The notes: generated from the sequence alone by a model not told the origin. 64,000 bases of DNA from Paracoccaceae bacterium (GCA_022843025.1 JALHOL010000001.1:248001-312000), one strand, 5' to 3'; counted from the first letter of the stretch, positions 15,789 to 25,208 are shown. Translations and numbers: made by a program.

Positions 15789-16979
15789 TCAGCGTTCGCG
15801 GATGGCGATGATGCGGCAGGGGATGGCGGGGTCGAGGAAGGCCTCGTTCACCTTCCAGTACACCCATGTGCGGCGGGAGTAGTACCAGCACCAGTCGGCG
15901 GCGTCCTGGATTGCGGCATCCACGTTCGCCCTGTCGCTGGACGCCCCCCACACGCCATAGGGGCTGAGGGCGAAGGCGCCGGGCCCCTTGGTCGCCTGCC
16001 AGTGCTGGAAAGCGGAATGGATTTCGGCAGTGACGGGAAGGACGCCTTCCATCTTTTCGACCGGCACGTTCATGTGTGTCACGGTGCAGGGGCCTTCGGA
16101 CGGGCGGCGTTGGGTTTCGCAGAACAGGAGGGCGATGTCGCGCCCCGCCTCGGGCCAGCCGGATTCGCGCACGGTTTCGCCCCCATCGCCGCCGTTGGCG
16201 GCGTAGGTGCCGTGCAAGCCTTTCGGGAGATAGGGTTGCAACCAGAGTTTCGGCCCGCCGGGGAGGCGGATGACTTGTGACCTGGCTGCGGGGGCGATTT
16301 CGGTGAGTTCGATGGTGAAGGGTGCGGGGTAGAGTTGTGGCTTGGGGCGCAGGTCCTCAATCCCGGTCACGCGCAGGACGCGGCAGGGTTCGGAGAGCGG
16401 GGTGTCGGCCAGCGGTTCGGTGGCGCGGCGGGCTTCGCAATCCTCGGCTGCGTCGCGCATGAAAGCGGCATTTCTCCCGCGCCGACCCAAGAGGTCAGCG
16501 CCCCAGGCATTCGCCCCGCCCACGGCAACCGTGCCTTCGCCCAGCATGGAGCGTGCGGCGATGCCCTGTGCCATGGCGCGGGTCAGCACGGGTTCGCTGC
16601 GGGACGGGTCACGGTGGAGAGGCAGGCGTTCGGCCACCACGCGGCAGTCGTTGCCGCAGAGGGCGAGGGCGTAGGCGCGGGCGAGTTCGGGTTTGCGCGC
16701 GCCGGTCCAGACGCCCTGGCGTCCGCCCGGCCCGATGGCGACGGCAGCGAAATAGTCGCTGTCGGCAAGTGCCTTGGCGGCGGCGGCTTGTTCGGCGGCT
16801 GTCGCGCCGGGGGCGGTCAGAGTTTCGCCTTCGGGGCCGTAGTAGAGGTAGGTGCCGCTTGGTTCGTCGGATTGTTCGGGGACGGGGTCGAAATAGCCCA
16901 TCGCGTAGAGGGCAAGGATGCCCGCCACGATGATGGCGAAGAATTGGTGGGGAGGAAGTTTGGCAAGCACACTGTACAT
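15789..16979 (-). CDS. Membrane-anchored periplasmic protein with four degenerate two-cysteine repeats, unknown function
   Basis: Not assigned to a family with certainty. The 396-residue protein has one N-terminal hydrophobic segment (about 12-30) with few positive charges after it, so it is probably anchored with a periplasmic body. The body consists of four loosely similar units at about 76-120, 149-205, 255-305 and 334-394. Each begins with a G/A-rich beta-like stretch containing Trp or Tyr, and each has one pair of cysteines: 108/112, 181/199, 287/298 and 364/388. These eight are the only cysteines in the protein. Three of the pairs end in a PC(R/T)(V/I) motif. The pattern recalls small DUF4189-like cysteine domains, but that is a guess. 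It stands alone, convergent to amtB. Confidence 0.8.
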   Translation of the reverse strand: MYSVLAKLPPHQFFAIIVAGILALYAMGYFDPVPEQSDEPSGTYLYYGPEGETLTAPGATAAEQAAAAKALADSDYFAAVAIGPGGRQGVWTGARKPELARAYALALCGNDCRVVAERLPLHRDPSRSEPVLTRAMAQGIAARSMLGEGTVAVGGANAWGADLLGRRGRNAAFMRDAAEDCEARRATEPLADTPLSEPCRVLRVTGIEDLRPKPQLYPAPFTIELTEIAPAARSQVIRLPGGPKLWLQPYLPKGLHGTYAANGGDGGETVRESGWPEAGRDIALLFCETQRRPSEGPCTVTHMNVPVEKMEGVLPVTAEIHSAFQHWQATKGPGAFALSPYGVWGASSDRANVDAAIQDAADWCWYYSRRTWVYWKVNEAFLDPAIPCRIIAIRER

Positions 16980-17075
16980 GCCGTGGCTGTAGCGCGGATT
17001 TCCGGCGTTTTTCGGGACGGTCGTTGGTTGTTTCGCGGCATCACTGTGGATCGCGCCTGCAATTCTCCGAACGGC

Positions 17076-17105
17076 AAGCGCCCGCCGCAGGGCGCGGCGG
17101 GCGCT
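17076..17105 (-). terminator. Long GC hairpin after the aminotransferase gene
   Basis: A perfect 13-bp stem, arms aagcgcccgccgc (17076-17088) and gcggcgggcgctt (17094-17105 plus one base), lies 22 nt after the stop of the aminotransferase gene. There is no good T-run on the leftward strand, so it may be a weak or Rho-assisted terminator. Confidence 0.5.
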
Positions 17106-17127
17106 TGGCCTTTAGGGAATGTGCCCG

Positions 17128-18309
17128 TCAGCCCGCGACTTGGGCGATGGCGGTGGCGAGGATGGGGACGGTGCGGGCGTTGAGGCCTGCGATGTTGATG
17201 CGCGAGTCGCCCACCATGTAGATGCCGTGTTCGTCGCGGAGCGTGTTCACCTGATCCTCGCTCAGACCAAGGCGGGAGAACATGCCGCGATGGGTGGCCA
17301 CGAAATCGAAGCGGTCGGAATTGGTGGCGCGGCGCAGCTCATCGGCCAGCGACTGGCGCAGGGTGAGCATGTTGAGGCGGACCTCTTCCAGTTCGGCCAT
17401 CCAGTCGGCGCGCAGCGCGGCATCCTCAAGGATCATCGTCACCAGACGCGCGCCGTGATCGGGCGGGAAGCTGTAGTTCTGGCGGTTGAGGAAGTTGAGG
17501 TTGCCTTGCAGCACGCCCTTGCCGCCCTCGGGGCCGATGCCGATGAGGATACCTGTGCGTTCGCGGTAGATGCCGAAGTTCTTTGAGCAGGAGGCTGCGA
17601 TCAGCACTTCGGGGAAGGCGGCGGCGATCTGGCGGGTGGCGGCGGCGTCCTGTTCCAAACCGTCACCAAAGCCCTGATAGGCGATGTCCACGAAGGGGAT
17701 CGCGCCTTTGGCCGACAGCAGGGTAATGACGCCTTCCCACTGGGCAGCATCAAGGTTGGCGCCGGTGGGGTTGTGGCAGCAGCCATGCAGCAAGACGACA
17801 TCGCCCGCCTTGACGGTGGCAAGGTCGGCCATCAGGCCCGGAAAATCGATGCCACGGGTGGCGGCGTCGAAGTAGCGGTATTCGGCCATGTTCATGCCGA
17901 GGTATTTGATGATGGACGGGTGGTTGGGCCATGTCGGGTTGGAAATCCAGACGGTGGCCGAAGGGGTGGCCAGCTTGATCAGTTCCAGCGCCTGCCGGAT
18001 GGCCCCGGTGCCGCCCGGTGTGGCGACCGATGCCACGCGGTCCATCGGGACTGCATTGCCAAGGATCATGCCTGCCAGCGCGGCGTTGAAGGCCGGTTCG
18101 CCCGCAAGGCCGGTATAGGTTTTGGTCGTCTCGGTCTCCCACAGCTTTTTCTCGGCGGCCTTGACGGCGCGCATGACCGGGGTCAGGCCGGTGGCATCCT
18201 TGTAGACGCCGACGCCGAGGTCGATCTTGGTGGGGCGGGGGTCATCGCGATAGAGCGCGATGAGTTGCAGGATCTTGTCCTGTGGCTGGGCCTTGAGCTG
18301 GTCGAACAT
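17128..18309 (-). CDS. tyrB: Aromatic amino acid / aspartate aminotransferase (class I PLP)
   Basis: A 393-residue PLP aminotransferase of subgroup I-alpha (AspC/TyrB). Visible active-site features are TPGGTGA for phosphate contacts near 98-103, NPTG at 180-183, D208 and Y211 in FVDIAYQG, the Schiff-base Lys243 in SCSKNFGIYRERTG, and a C-terminal GDSRINIAGL with the carboxylate-binding Arg. Such enzymes exchange amino groups between aromatic amino acids or aspartate and 2-oxoglutarate. Aspartate versus aromatic preference cannot be decided here; Rhodobacter homologues are usually called aromatic aminotransferases. Its start lies 2 nt from the stop of the sulfurtransferase gene, so the two form an operon. 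Confidence 0.92.
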   Translation of the reverse strand: MFDQLKAQPQDKILQLIALYRDDPRPTKIDLGVGVYKDATGLTPVMRAVKAAEKKLWETETTKTYTGLAGEPAFNAALAGMILGNAVPMDRVASVATPGGTGAIRQALELIKLATPSATVWISNPTWPNHPSIIKYLGMNMAEYRYFDAATRGIDFPGLMADLATVKAGDVVLLHGCCHNPTGANLDAAQWEGVITLLSAKGAIPFVDIAYQGFGDGLEQDAAATRQIAAAFPEVLIAASCSKNFGIYRERTGILIGIGPEGGKGVLQGNLNFLNRQNYSFPPDHGARLVTMILEDAALRADWMAELEEVRLNMLTLRQSLADELRRATNSDRFDFVATHRGMFSRLGLSEDQVNTLRDEHGIYMVGDSRINIAGLNARTVPILATAIAQVAG

Positions 18310-18311
18310 GC

Positions 18312-19175
18312 TTACCTCTTTTCACCGCTTCCTGTTTGAACAGGAAGGTCGTCATACATCCCCCATTCCGACCATGAGCCATCATAAAGCGCATGGTTGC
18401 GGTGGCCGATCCGTTCCAGTGCCAGCGACAGCACGGCGGCGGTGACGCCCGACCCGCAGGTGGTGATCGCGGGTTTGGACAGGTCAACGCCCGCGGCCTC
18501 GAAAGTGGCGCGCAGGTCGGCGGGGGATTTCATGGTGTTATCGCTGTTCAGCAGGGTGCCGAATGGAACGTTCACGGAGCCCGGGATATGGCCTGCGCGC
18601 AGGCCGGGGCGGGGTTCGGGGGCATCGCCCCGGAACCGCGCAGCGGAGCGGGCGTCGATGATTTTCGCCTGCCGCAGTTTCGAAGTATGGGCGACCTGCG
18701 TGACATCCTTCACCAGATGGTTCTGGCGTGACACGGTCATGTGCCGGTCGCGGATCATCGGGGGGAGGTCTTCGACCTCGTGCCCTTCGGCCAGCCATTT
18801 GGGGAAGCCACCGTCAAGAACGGCGACATCGGTCTTGCCCATCAGGCGGAAGGTCCACCAGACGCGGGGGGCAGAGAACATCCCGGCCCCGTCATAGATC
18901 ACGACCTGATGGCCGTCGCCCACGCCCATGGCGCGCATCCGCGACATGAACTTTTCCGTGGGCGGGGCCATGTGAGGGAGGGAGGAACGCTGGTCAGAGA
19001 TTTCGTCGATGTCGAAGAAGCGCGCGCCGGGGATATGGGCGGCGTCATATTCTGCCCGCGCGTTGCGGCCCGCATCGGGAAGATACCAGGAGGCATCAAG
19101 GATGCGCAGATCGGGATCGCGCAGATGGGTGGCGAGCCAGTCCGTGGAAACGAGGGTTTTGGGATCGTCCGTCAC
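18312..19175 (-). CDS. sseA: 3-mercaptopyruvate sulfurtransferase
   Basis: A 287-residue two-domain rhodanese. The catalytic loop is CGSGVTA at 240-246, the loop type of 3-mercaptopyruvate sulfurtransferases rather than the CRKGVT of thiosulfate rhodaneses. The inactive N-terminal domain includes the conserved ILDASWYLP and AHIPGARFFDIDEI. The enzyme moves sulfur from 3-mercaptopyruvate to thiol acceptors. Together with the aminotransferase 2 nt downstream, which could make mercaptopyruvate from cysteine, it suggests a cysteine transamination/desulfuration module (inference). A GTG at 19173-19175 is chosen since a ggaggcgcaa ribosome site precedes it; an upstream ATG at 19205 adds ten unrelated residues. 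Confidence 0.92.
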   Translation of the reverse strand: MTDDPKTLVSTDWLATHLRDPDLRILDASWYLPDAGRNARAEYDAAHIPGARFFDIDEISDQRSSLPHMAPPTEKFMSRMRAMGVGDGHQVVIYDGAGMFSAPRVWWTFRLMGKTDVAVLDGGFPKWLAEGHEVEDLPPMIRDRHMTVSRQNHLVKDVTQVAHTSKLRQAKIIDARSAARFRGDAPEPRPGLRAGHIPGSVNVPFGTLLNSDNTMKSPADLRATFEAAGVDLSKPAITTCGSGVTAAVLSLALERIGHRNHALYDGSWSEWGMYDDLPVQTGSGEKR

Positions 19176-19239
19176 TTGCGCCTCCGGCCATGCGGTCAGG
19201 GGCAAGTAGCCGGATCGGGCCTTTGTGGCAAGGGCGGGG

Positions 19240-19357
19240 CGATTTCTGACGCAGAAATCGCGACGTTTTCTGCACGCAGAAAACGGGGGGCTGGCGTTGC
19301 GGCGGGGGTGCCGATTTCTGTGTCAGAAATCGGTGCATTTTTTGCGTCAAAAAATGC
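19240..19357. repeat. Composite four-palindrome element, copy 1
   Basis: Four perfect palindromes in order. P1: arms cgatttctg/cagaaatcg, loop ACG (19240-19260). P2: cgttttctg/cagaaaacg, loop CACG (19264-19285). A 25-nt G-rich spacer. P3: ccgatttctg/cagaaatcgg, loop TGT (19311-19333). P4: gcattttttg/caaaaaatgc, loop CGT (19335-19357). It fills the space between the smpB stop (19359) and sseA. The order, spacing and part of the spacer are shared with the copies at 25093 and 35657. The likely role (RNA structure, cruciform or protein array) is unknown. Confidence 0.9.
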
Positions 19358-19358
19358 T

Positions 19359-19838
19359 TCAGTCGCGCTTTGACATCTTCAGGAGCCGTGCCTTTTCGCG
19401 TTCCCAGTCACGCTTGGCGCTGGTTTCGCGTTTGTCGGCCAGCTTCTTGCCCTTGGCGATGCCGAGCTTGAGCTTCACCATGCCGCGGTCGTTGAAATAC
19501 ATCTTGATCGGGACGATCGTCATGCCTTCGCGGGCGGTGGCGTTCCACAGGCGCGACAGTTCTTTCTTGCTGACCAGCAGTTTGCGGCGGCGGCGTTCGT
19601 CATGGCCCCAGGTTTTGGCCTGAAGATAGGGGGCGATGTAGCCGTTGATGAGCCACAACTCGCCGCCTTCGACCGAGGCATAGCTTTCGGCGATGTTCGA
19701 TCCGCCTTGGCGGAGGCTTTTCACCTCGGACCCCAGCAGCATGATGCCAGCCTCGAGGTCGCTTTCGATATGGTAATCGAAACGCGCGCGACGGTTTTCG
19801 GCTATCAGTTTGGAATTGGGATCGGACTTGGTGACCAT
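19359..19838 (-). CDS. smpB: SsrA-binding protein SmpB
   Basis: A 159-residue SmpB, the tmRNA-binding protein of trans-translation, which rescues ribosomes stalled on broken mRNA. The family core is complete: [20 protein letters not shown] in part, [32 protein letters not shown], then [12 protein letters not shown], and the positively charged tail starting [14 protein letters not shown], which enters the mRNA channel. It is encoded 48 nt downstream of the EamA transporter in the dapA-transporter-smpB direction; a dapA-smpB neighbourhood is common in alphaproteobacteria. Immediately after its stop comes the first four-palindrome element, whose P4 ends one base from the stop codon. Confidence 0.97.
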   Translation of the reverse strand: MVTKSDPNSKLIAENRRARFDYHIESDLEAGIMLLGSEVKSLRQGGSNIAESYASVEGGELWLINGYIAPYLQAKTWGHDERRRRKLLVSKKELSRLWNATAREGMTIVPIKMYFNDRGMVKLKLGIAKGKKLADKRETSAKRDWEREKARLLKMSKRD

Positions 19839-19886
19839 GATCGGTTGGAGATAGGCGATGCGGTGGGCACTGTCCAGAAGGGGCGG

Positions 19887-20771
19887 TCAGGGTTGCCGTG
19901 AACGGGCGCGGCTGCGCGCGAGGGTGTAAAGGCCGGAGCCTACGACGAGGGCCGAGCCGATGAGGGTATAGGCATCGGGGGTTTCGTTGAAGACGAGGAT
20001 GCCAAGGAGCATCGCAAAGACGAGCCGCGTGTAGCGGAACGGGGTGACGGCCGCGACCTCGCCCGTGCGCATGGCTATGGTCAGGGCGTTATAAGCAAAG
20101 ATGCCAAAGCCCGTCATTCCGGCCAGAAGGGCGAGGGTGCGCGTGTCGGGCAGGGTTGCGCCGCCCGTGACCGCAAGGATGGCCGCCCCGGCAAGGGCGA
20201 GCATGGCCATGCCGATCACGCCAAGTTGGCGGTTGGACAGGGTGAGCGGGGCCGCGCGGGTGGCAAGGTCGCGCCCGGCAAAGCCGATGAGGCCCACCAC
20301 GGTGACAAGCGAGAGGGGGGTGAAGCCATCCAGCCCCGGGCGCAGGATGATGAGGACACCGGCAAAGCCCACGAGAATGGCCGTCCAGCGCCGCCAGCCG
20401 ACACTTTCGCCGAACAGCAGCGCGGCCCCTGCGACCACGACCAGGGGCGTGGCTTGCAGGATGGCCGAGGCGGTGGAAAGGGGCGTGAGCGCGATGGCGA
20501 GGGAGTAGAAGATGCGTCCTGTCACCTCGAACCCCGAACGGAGGAGCAGGGGGCGTGAGAGCATGGCGGGGCTCAGCGCCGCCTCACCCATCTGCCGCGC
20601 GCGGAGGGCGAAGAAAAGGGTGCCAGTAAGGCCGAAAATCAGAAGGGCCTGACCAAGGGGGATATGGGCGGTGACGGCCTTGAGGAACATGTCCTCGATG
20701 GCGAAACCCGCCATGGCCGTCACCATCCAGAGCGCCCCGCGCAGGTTGTTGCGCGGGTTGGTCGCGGTCAC
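19887..20771 (-). CDS. DMT superfamily permease with two EamA domains
   Basis: A 294-residue inner-membrane protein with ten predicted helices arranged as two EamA repeats. The repeat signature is seen near the end of the first half ([20 protein letters not shown] then [16 protein letters not shown]) and again in the second ([21 protein letters not shown]). EamA permeases export or import metabolites such as amino acids or S-adenosylmethionine; the substrate cannot be read from the sequence. The GTG start at 20769-20771 overlaps the dapA stop (GTGA), so translation is coupled to dapA. The protein ends in a basic RSRARSRQP tail. Confidence 0.9.
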   Translation of the reverse strand: MTATNPRNNLRGALWMVTAMAGFAIEDMFLKAVTAHIPLGQALLIFGLTGTLFFALRARQMGEAALSPAMLSRPLLLRSGFEVTGRIFYSLAIALTPLSTASAILQATPLVVVAGAALLFGESVGWRRWTAILVGFAGVLIILRPGLDGFTPLSLVTVVGLIGFAGRDLATRAAPLTLSNRQLGVIGMAMLALAGAAILAVTGGATLPDTRTLALLAGMTGFGIFAYNALTIAMRTGEVAAVTPFRYTRLVFAMLLGILVFNETPDAYTLIGSALVVGSGLYTLARSRARSRQP

Positions 20772-21640
20772 AGGATGCCCGCGTGTTCCATTGCGGCCTT
20801 GATCTTGGCCTTGGTGCCGTCGGTCAGGCCGACCAGCGGGAGGCGGACCTCATCAGAGCAGCGGCCCAGAAGGGAGAGGCCGTATTTTGCGCCGGCCAGG
20901 CCGGGTTCGATGAAGATCGCCTCATGCAGGGGCATCAGGCGATCCTGGTATTCCAGTGCCTTGCGGTAATCGCCTGCAAGGGTGGCCTGCTGAAACTCGG
21001 CGCAAAGCTTGGGGGCAACGTTGGCGGTGACCGAGATGCAGCCGGTGCCGCCATGGGCGTTGAAGCCGAGGGCTGTGGCATCCTCACCCGACAGCTGGAT
21101 GAAATCCGGCCCGCAGGAGGCGCGCTGCATGGAGACGCGTTCGATTTTGCCGGTGGCATCCTTGACCCCGATGATGCGGGGCAGTTGCGCGAGTTTGCCC
21201 ATGGTTTCGGGCTGCATGTCCACGACCGAGCGGCCGGGGATGTTGTAGATGACGATGGGAAGCGTGCAGCAATCATGCAGCGCGGTGTAATGCGCGATCA
21301 TGCCGGCCTGCGTGGGCTTGTTGTAATAGGGCGTCACGACAAGCGCGGCATCGGCCCCCACGCGTTCGGCGTGCTGGATCAGGCGGATGCCTTCGACAGT
21401 GTTGTTCGACCCCGCGCCCGCGATCACCGGAACGCGGCCTGCGGCGAATTTCACCACGGCCTCGACCACGGCCTCATGCTCTTCGTGGCTGAGGGTGGGG
21501 CTTTCGCCCGTGGTGCCCACGGGAACAAGGCCGGTGGAGCCCTGTTCGATCTGCCAATCGACAAGTTTCTTCAGCGTATCCAGATCAAGTTCGCCGTTCT
21601 TGAACGGCGTAACCAGGGCGGGAATGGACCCTTGGATCAT
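20768..21640 (-). CDS. dapA: 4-hydroxy-tetrahydrodipicolinate synthase
   Basis: A 290-residue class I aldolase-type enzyme that condenses pyruvate with aspartate semialdehyde, the first committed step to diaminopimelate and lysine. Key residues are visible: GTTGE at 42-46 (Thr43/Thr44), Tyr132 in [10 protein letters not shown], and the Schiff-base Lys160 in IIGVKDATG. Product is needed both for lysine and for peptidoglycan cross-links. It leads a short operon with an EamA permease and smpB, and is divergent from the lytic transglycosylase gene at 21810. The ATG at 21638-21640 gives the standard N-terminus [13 protein letters not shown]. Confidence 0.96.
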   Translation of the reverse strand: MIQGSIPALVTPFKNGELDLDTLKKLVDWQIEQGSTGLVPVGTTGESPTLSHEEHEAVVEAVVKFAAGRVPVIAGAGSNNTVEGIRLIQHAERVGADAALVVTPYYNKPTQAGMIAHYTALHDCCTLPIVIYNIPGRSVVDMQPETMGKLAQLPRIIGVKDATGKIERVSMQRASCGPDFIQLSGEDATALGFNAHGGTGCISVTANVAPKLCAEFQQATLAGDYRKALEYQDRLMPLHEAIFIEPGLAGAKYGLSLLGRCSDEVRLPLVGLTDGTKAKIKAAMEHAGIL

Positions 21641-21809
21641 GGCACGCGTCTCCTGTCTTGGGGCGTGAGTCGCCCTGTTGCAAACGCGCCCTTCCTAACG
21701 GTGTGGCAAAGCCTTGCCAAGCGGGGCAGGTGTTGACGCGGTTGTGGGTTGCGGGGGCGGGCGGGGTGCGGCAGAGTCTGGCGTTAAGGATCACGAGCAG
21801 TCAAAAACG

Positions 21810-23765
21810 ATGATCGGGCAGATGATGGCAAGAGCGCGCACCCTTGGGTGGGTTATTTCCCTATTTCTGATGGTGGCACCGGTGCCGGTGCTGGCCGATG
21901 GCGCGGCGGCGCTGCGGCAGGCGATGCGGCTTGCCTCGGCCGGTGATTGGGACGGGGCTGCAGGGGCGGCTCAGGGGGCCGGGCAGGTTGGGGCCGACAT
22001 CATCACCTGGCAGCGGTTGCGTGCCGGGGATGGGCGGCTGGGGGATTATGAGGATTTCATCGCGCGCCGGGCCGATTGGCCGGGCATGGCGCTGCTGAAG
22101 GAAAAGGGCGAAGAGGCGGTCGCACGGTCCACCGATCCGGGCCGGGTGATTGCCTATTTCACCGGGCGCACGCCGGAAACGGCTGAGGGATCGCTGGCGC
22201 TGATTTCGGCGCTGCGCAGTTCGGGGCGGGATGCCGAGGCGGAGGCCGAGGCCTTTCGTGCCTGGACGGAACTGCCCTTTGCGCCGGATCAGGAGCAGGC
22301 CATTCTGGGGCTGTATGGCGATGCTCTGAGGGTTGCGCATGAGGTGCGGCTGGACCGGCTGTTGTGGCAGAACCGGGTGTCCGAGGCGAAGCGGATGCTG
22401 CCGCGCGTGGGGCCGGGATGGCAGGCGCTGGCGCAGGCGCGAATGGCGCTGCGCGGGGATGCGGATGGGGTGAATGCGCTGATCGAGCGGGTGCCTGCGG
22501 ATTTGCAGGCCGATCCGGGGCTGGTTTATGAACGGTTCGACTGGCGGTTCCGCCGGGACCGCGATGACGAGGCGGCGGAGCTGGTGATCGCGCAATCTAA
22601 AAGCGCGGCGGCGCTGGGAGACCCCGAAGCCTGGGCCGAACGGCGGGCGGCGTTGGCGCGGTCGCTGCTGCGGGCGGACAAGGCGCAGGCGGCGTATCGC
22701 GTGGCGGCAAGCCATTTCACGACGGCCGGGTCGGGTTATGCCGATCTGGAGTTTCTGGCGGGGTTCATTGCGCTGCGAAAGCTGGGCGATGCGACCACGG
22801 CCTTGACGCATTTCCGCAATCTGCGCGAGGGGGTGGCGACACCGATTTCTGTAAGCCGGGCGCATTACTGGGCCGGGCGGGCGCTGCTGGCGGCAGGCGA
22901 TCAGGCGGGCGGCACGGCCGAGTTGCAGAAGGCGGCAGAGCATCACAGCGCCTATTACGGGCTGCTGGCGGCCGAGGCGCTGGGACAGTCGCTGGACCCC
23001 GCGCTGTTGAACGATGCGCGGCCTGCGGATTGGCGGGGGGCGTCTTTTGCCAATTCGTCGGTTCTTGAGGCGGCGATGGTGCTGAGCCGGGCGGGGGAGC
23101 GGAACCTTGCGAAGCGGTTCTTCCTGCATCTGGGCGAAAGCCTGAATGGCACCGAGCTGGACCAGCTGGCCGATCTGGCGTTGCAGATGGATGAGCCGCA
23201 TATCGCGCTGGTGGTGGCCAAGCAGGCGGCGGAAAAGGGAGTGATCCTGCCGCGCAGCTATTACCCGGTGCCGTCTTTTGTGCCGGGGGACGGGTTGCCG
23301 GTAAGCCGGGCGCTTGCCTTGGCCATTTCGCGGCGAGAGTCTGAGTTCGATCCCGCAGCGCGGTCGGCGGCGGATGCGCGGGGTTTGATGCAGGTACTGC
23401 CATCGACCGCCAAGCTGGTGGCGCCAAGGGTGGGGCTGTCCTTTGATGCGGGCAAGCTGAACGATCCGGGGTATAACGTGCGGATCGGGACCGGCTATCT
23501 TGCGCAATTGGTTGAGCAATTCGGGCCATCGGTGGCGCTGATCGCGTCGGGTTACAATGCCGGGCCGGGGCGGCCGAAGCGGTGGATCGGGTTGTTTGGC
23601 GATCCGCGCGATCCGAATGTGGATGTGGTGGATTGGGTGGAGATGATCCCGTTTACCGAAACGCGGACCTATGTGATGCGGGTGACGGAGAGCCTTGTGA
23701 TCTATCGCGCCATCCTGCGCGGGTCGGTGGGGCCGGTGGATGTAACGGGGGAGTTGCGGGGGTAG
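21810..23765 (+). CDS. slt: Soluble lytic murein transglycosylase
   Basis: A 651-residue periplasmic enzyme with an N-terminal signal peptide (hydrophobic TLGWVISLFLMVAPVPVLA, cleavage near residue 33). A long alpha-helical superhelical U/L region follows, and a C-terminal goose-type lysozyme domain. The catalytic Glu is Glu510 in ISRRESEFDPAARS; the rest of the domain reads GLMQVLPSTAKLVA and ASGYNAGPGRPKRW. It cleaves peptidoglycan glycan strands with formation of 1,6-anhydromuramic acid. Divergent from dapA, a frequent alphaproteobacterial neighbourhood. The ATG at 21810 is assumed; ATGs at 21822 and 21825 would also keep the signal peptide. Confidence 0.93.
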   Translation: MIGQMMARARTLGWVISLFLMVAPVPVLADGAAALRQAMRLASAGDWDGAAGAAQGAGQVGADIITWQRLRAGDGRLGDYEDFIARRADWPGMALLKEKGEEAVARSTDPGRVIAYFTGRTPETAEGSLALISALRSSGRDAEAEAEAFRAWTELPFAPDQEQAILGLYGDALRVAHEVRLDRLLWQNRVSEAKRMLPRVGPGWQALAQARMALRGDADGVNALIERVPADLQADPGLVYERFDWRFRRDRDDEAAELVIAQSKSAAALGDPEAWAERRAALARSLLRADKAQAAYRVAASHFTTAGSGYADLEFLAGFIALRKLGDATTALTHFRNLREGVATPISVSRAHYWAGRALLAAGDQAGGTAELQKAAEHHSAYYGLLAAEALGQSLDPALLNDARPADWRGASFANSSVLEAAMVLSRAGERNLAKRFFLHLGESLNGTELDQLADLALQMDEPHIALVVAKQAAEKGVILPRSYYPVPSFVPGDGLPVSRALALAISRRESEFDPAARSAADARGLMQVLPSTAKLVAPRVGLSFDAGKLNDPGYNVRIGTGYLAQLVEQFGPSVALIASGYNAGPGRPKRWIGLFGDPRDPNVDVVDWVEMIPFTETRTYVMRVTESLVIYRAILRGSVGPVDVTGELRG

Positions 23766-23851
23766 CGGTTCGTTCCCGACGCCCTTTGTCGCGCGTGATG
23801 CAGACGGGGGTGTGCGGGGAATGCGCTGATTGCACAAATTTGTGACAGATC

Positions 23852-25087
23852 ATGGCCACCCGATACCTTCCCCTTTTCCTGCGGCATAGCCCGACCCCGC
23901 GCGTGCAGAACTTTGCCTTGCTGGCCGGGATCGAGGCGAGCGTGCGCGGGACGCTGATTTCGGCCATGCCATTGACGGTGTATGCCTCGCTTGGCAGCGC
24001 CGAGGCCACGTCGAGCGCCTATTTCTGGGCGGGGATCGTGGCGCTGGTCTGGGGGTTGATGGTGCCGTGGTTCACCCGGCACCTGCCCCGGCGGTGGATG
24101 TATACGTCGGGCTGTCTGCTGTATCTGGTGGGGATGACGCTGGCGGTCATCGGCACGCCGGTGACGGTGCCGCTGGCTTTGATGTGCCTTGCCAGTGCGA
24201 CCGCGACGACATTCGTCTGTTTCAACGCCTATGTTCTTGATTACATAGACCGCACCGATTTGGGGCGCAGCCAATCCACGCAGATGGTCTATTCCGCAGC
24301 GCCCTGGGCGATTGGGCCGATGCTGGGGGTGACGCTGCATGATCTGTGGGCGCCGGCGCCGTTCCTGCTGGCGGGGACGTTTGCGGTGGTGTTGCTGGTG
24401 GTGTTCTGGATCCTGCGGTTGGGGAACGGCAAGCAGATCACGCGGGCGAAGGGACCCGCGCTGAACCCGCTGGCCTATCTGGGGCGGTTCTTTCAGCAAC
24501 CGCGTCTGATTGCCGGGTGGATGTTTGCGGTGATGCGGTCCTGCGGGTGGTGGGTCTATGTGGTGTATCTGCCGATCTTTTGCATCGAAGCGGGCCTCGG
24601 TGACAAGGTGGGGGGCGTGGCGCTGTCGATTTCCAACGCGCTGCTATTCATCTCGCCCCTGATGCTGCGCTATGCGCGGCGGCGGTCGGTGCGGCGGGCG
24701 GTGCGGACGGCGTTCGGGCTGTGCGGATTGTGCTTTGTGACAAGCGCGCTGTTTTCGCCGCTGCCCTGGGTGGCGGTGGTGGCGATGATGGGGGCGTCGG
24801 TCTTTCTGGTGCTGTTGGATGTGGTGGGGGGGTTGCCCTTCCTGATGGCGGTGAAGCCGTCGCAGCGAACGGAAATGTCGGCTGTTTACAGCAGTTTCCG
24901 GGATGTGTCGGGGATCATGACACCGGCGGCGGCGTGGATCGTTCTGGTGCCGTTCGGCGCGCCGCTGGCGGCGTTCTTTGCGGTGACGGGGGCCGGGATG
25001 CTGGGGGCTTTTGCGATTGCGGGGCGGCTGCATCCGCGGTTGGGGACGCTGCGGCCTTCGCATGGGCGGCCTGTGCCGGGGGAGTGA
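23852..25087 (+). CDS. MFS transporter
   Basis: A 411-residue membrane protein with about twelve hydrophobic helices and the even spacing of the major facilitator superfamily. The first half contains WFTRHLPRRWMYTSG, a loop 2-3 segment with the usual positive charges, and the middle loop is basic (NGKQITRAKG). The substrate is not evident; it is a generic drug or sugar transporter-like type. It starts 86 nt after slt on the same strand and may be transcribed with it. The gene is followed directly by the second four-palindrome element and then by the mcd terminator reading the other way. Confidence 0.88.
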   Translation: MATRYLPLFLRHSPTPRVQNFALLAGIEASVRGTLISAMPLTVYASLGSAEATSSAYFWAGIVALVWGLMVPWFTRHLPRRWMYTSGCLLYLVGMTLAVIGTPVTVPLALMCLASATATTFVCFNAYVLDYIDRTDLGRSQSTQMVYSAAPWAIGPMLGVTLHDLWAPAPFLLAGTFAVVLLVVFWILRLGNGKQITRAKGPALNPLAYLGRFFQQPRLIAGWMFAVMRSCGWWVYVVYLPIFCIEAGLGDKVGGVALSISNALLFISPLMLRYARRRSVRRAVRTAFGLCGLCFVTSALFSPLPWVAVVAMMGASVFLVLLDVVGGLPFLMAVKPSQRTEMSAVYSSFRDVSGIMTPAAAWIVLVPFGAPLAAFFAVTGAGMLGAFAIAGRLHPRLGTLRPSHGRPVPGE

Positions 25088-25092
25088 AGCAG

Positions 25093-25208
25093 GCGAATTC
25101 TGACGCAGAATTCGCGGCGTTTTCTGCACGCAGAAAACGGGGTGGCGCTGTCGCTTGGGGGCGATTTCTGTGCGCAGAAATCGTGCCATTTTCTGCGTCG
25201 GAAAATGG
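25093..25208. repeat. Composite four-palindrome element, copy 2
   Basis: Palindromes in the same order as copy 1. P1: gcgaattctg/cagaattcgc, loop ACG (25093-25115). P2: cgttttctg/cagaaaacg, loop CACG (25118-25139), identical to copy 1. A 22-nt spacer similar to that of copy 1. P3: cgatttctg/cagaaatcg, loop TGCG (25162-25183). P4: ccattttctg/cggaaaatgg, loop CGT with one G-T pair (25186-25208). P1 and P4 differ from copy 1 at several arm positions, each matched by a complementary change. It begins 5 nt after the MFS stop. Confidence 0.9.
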
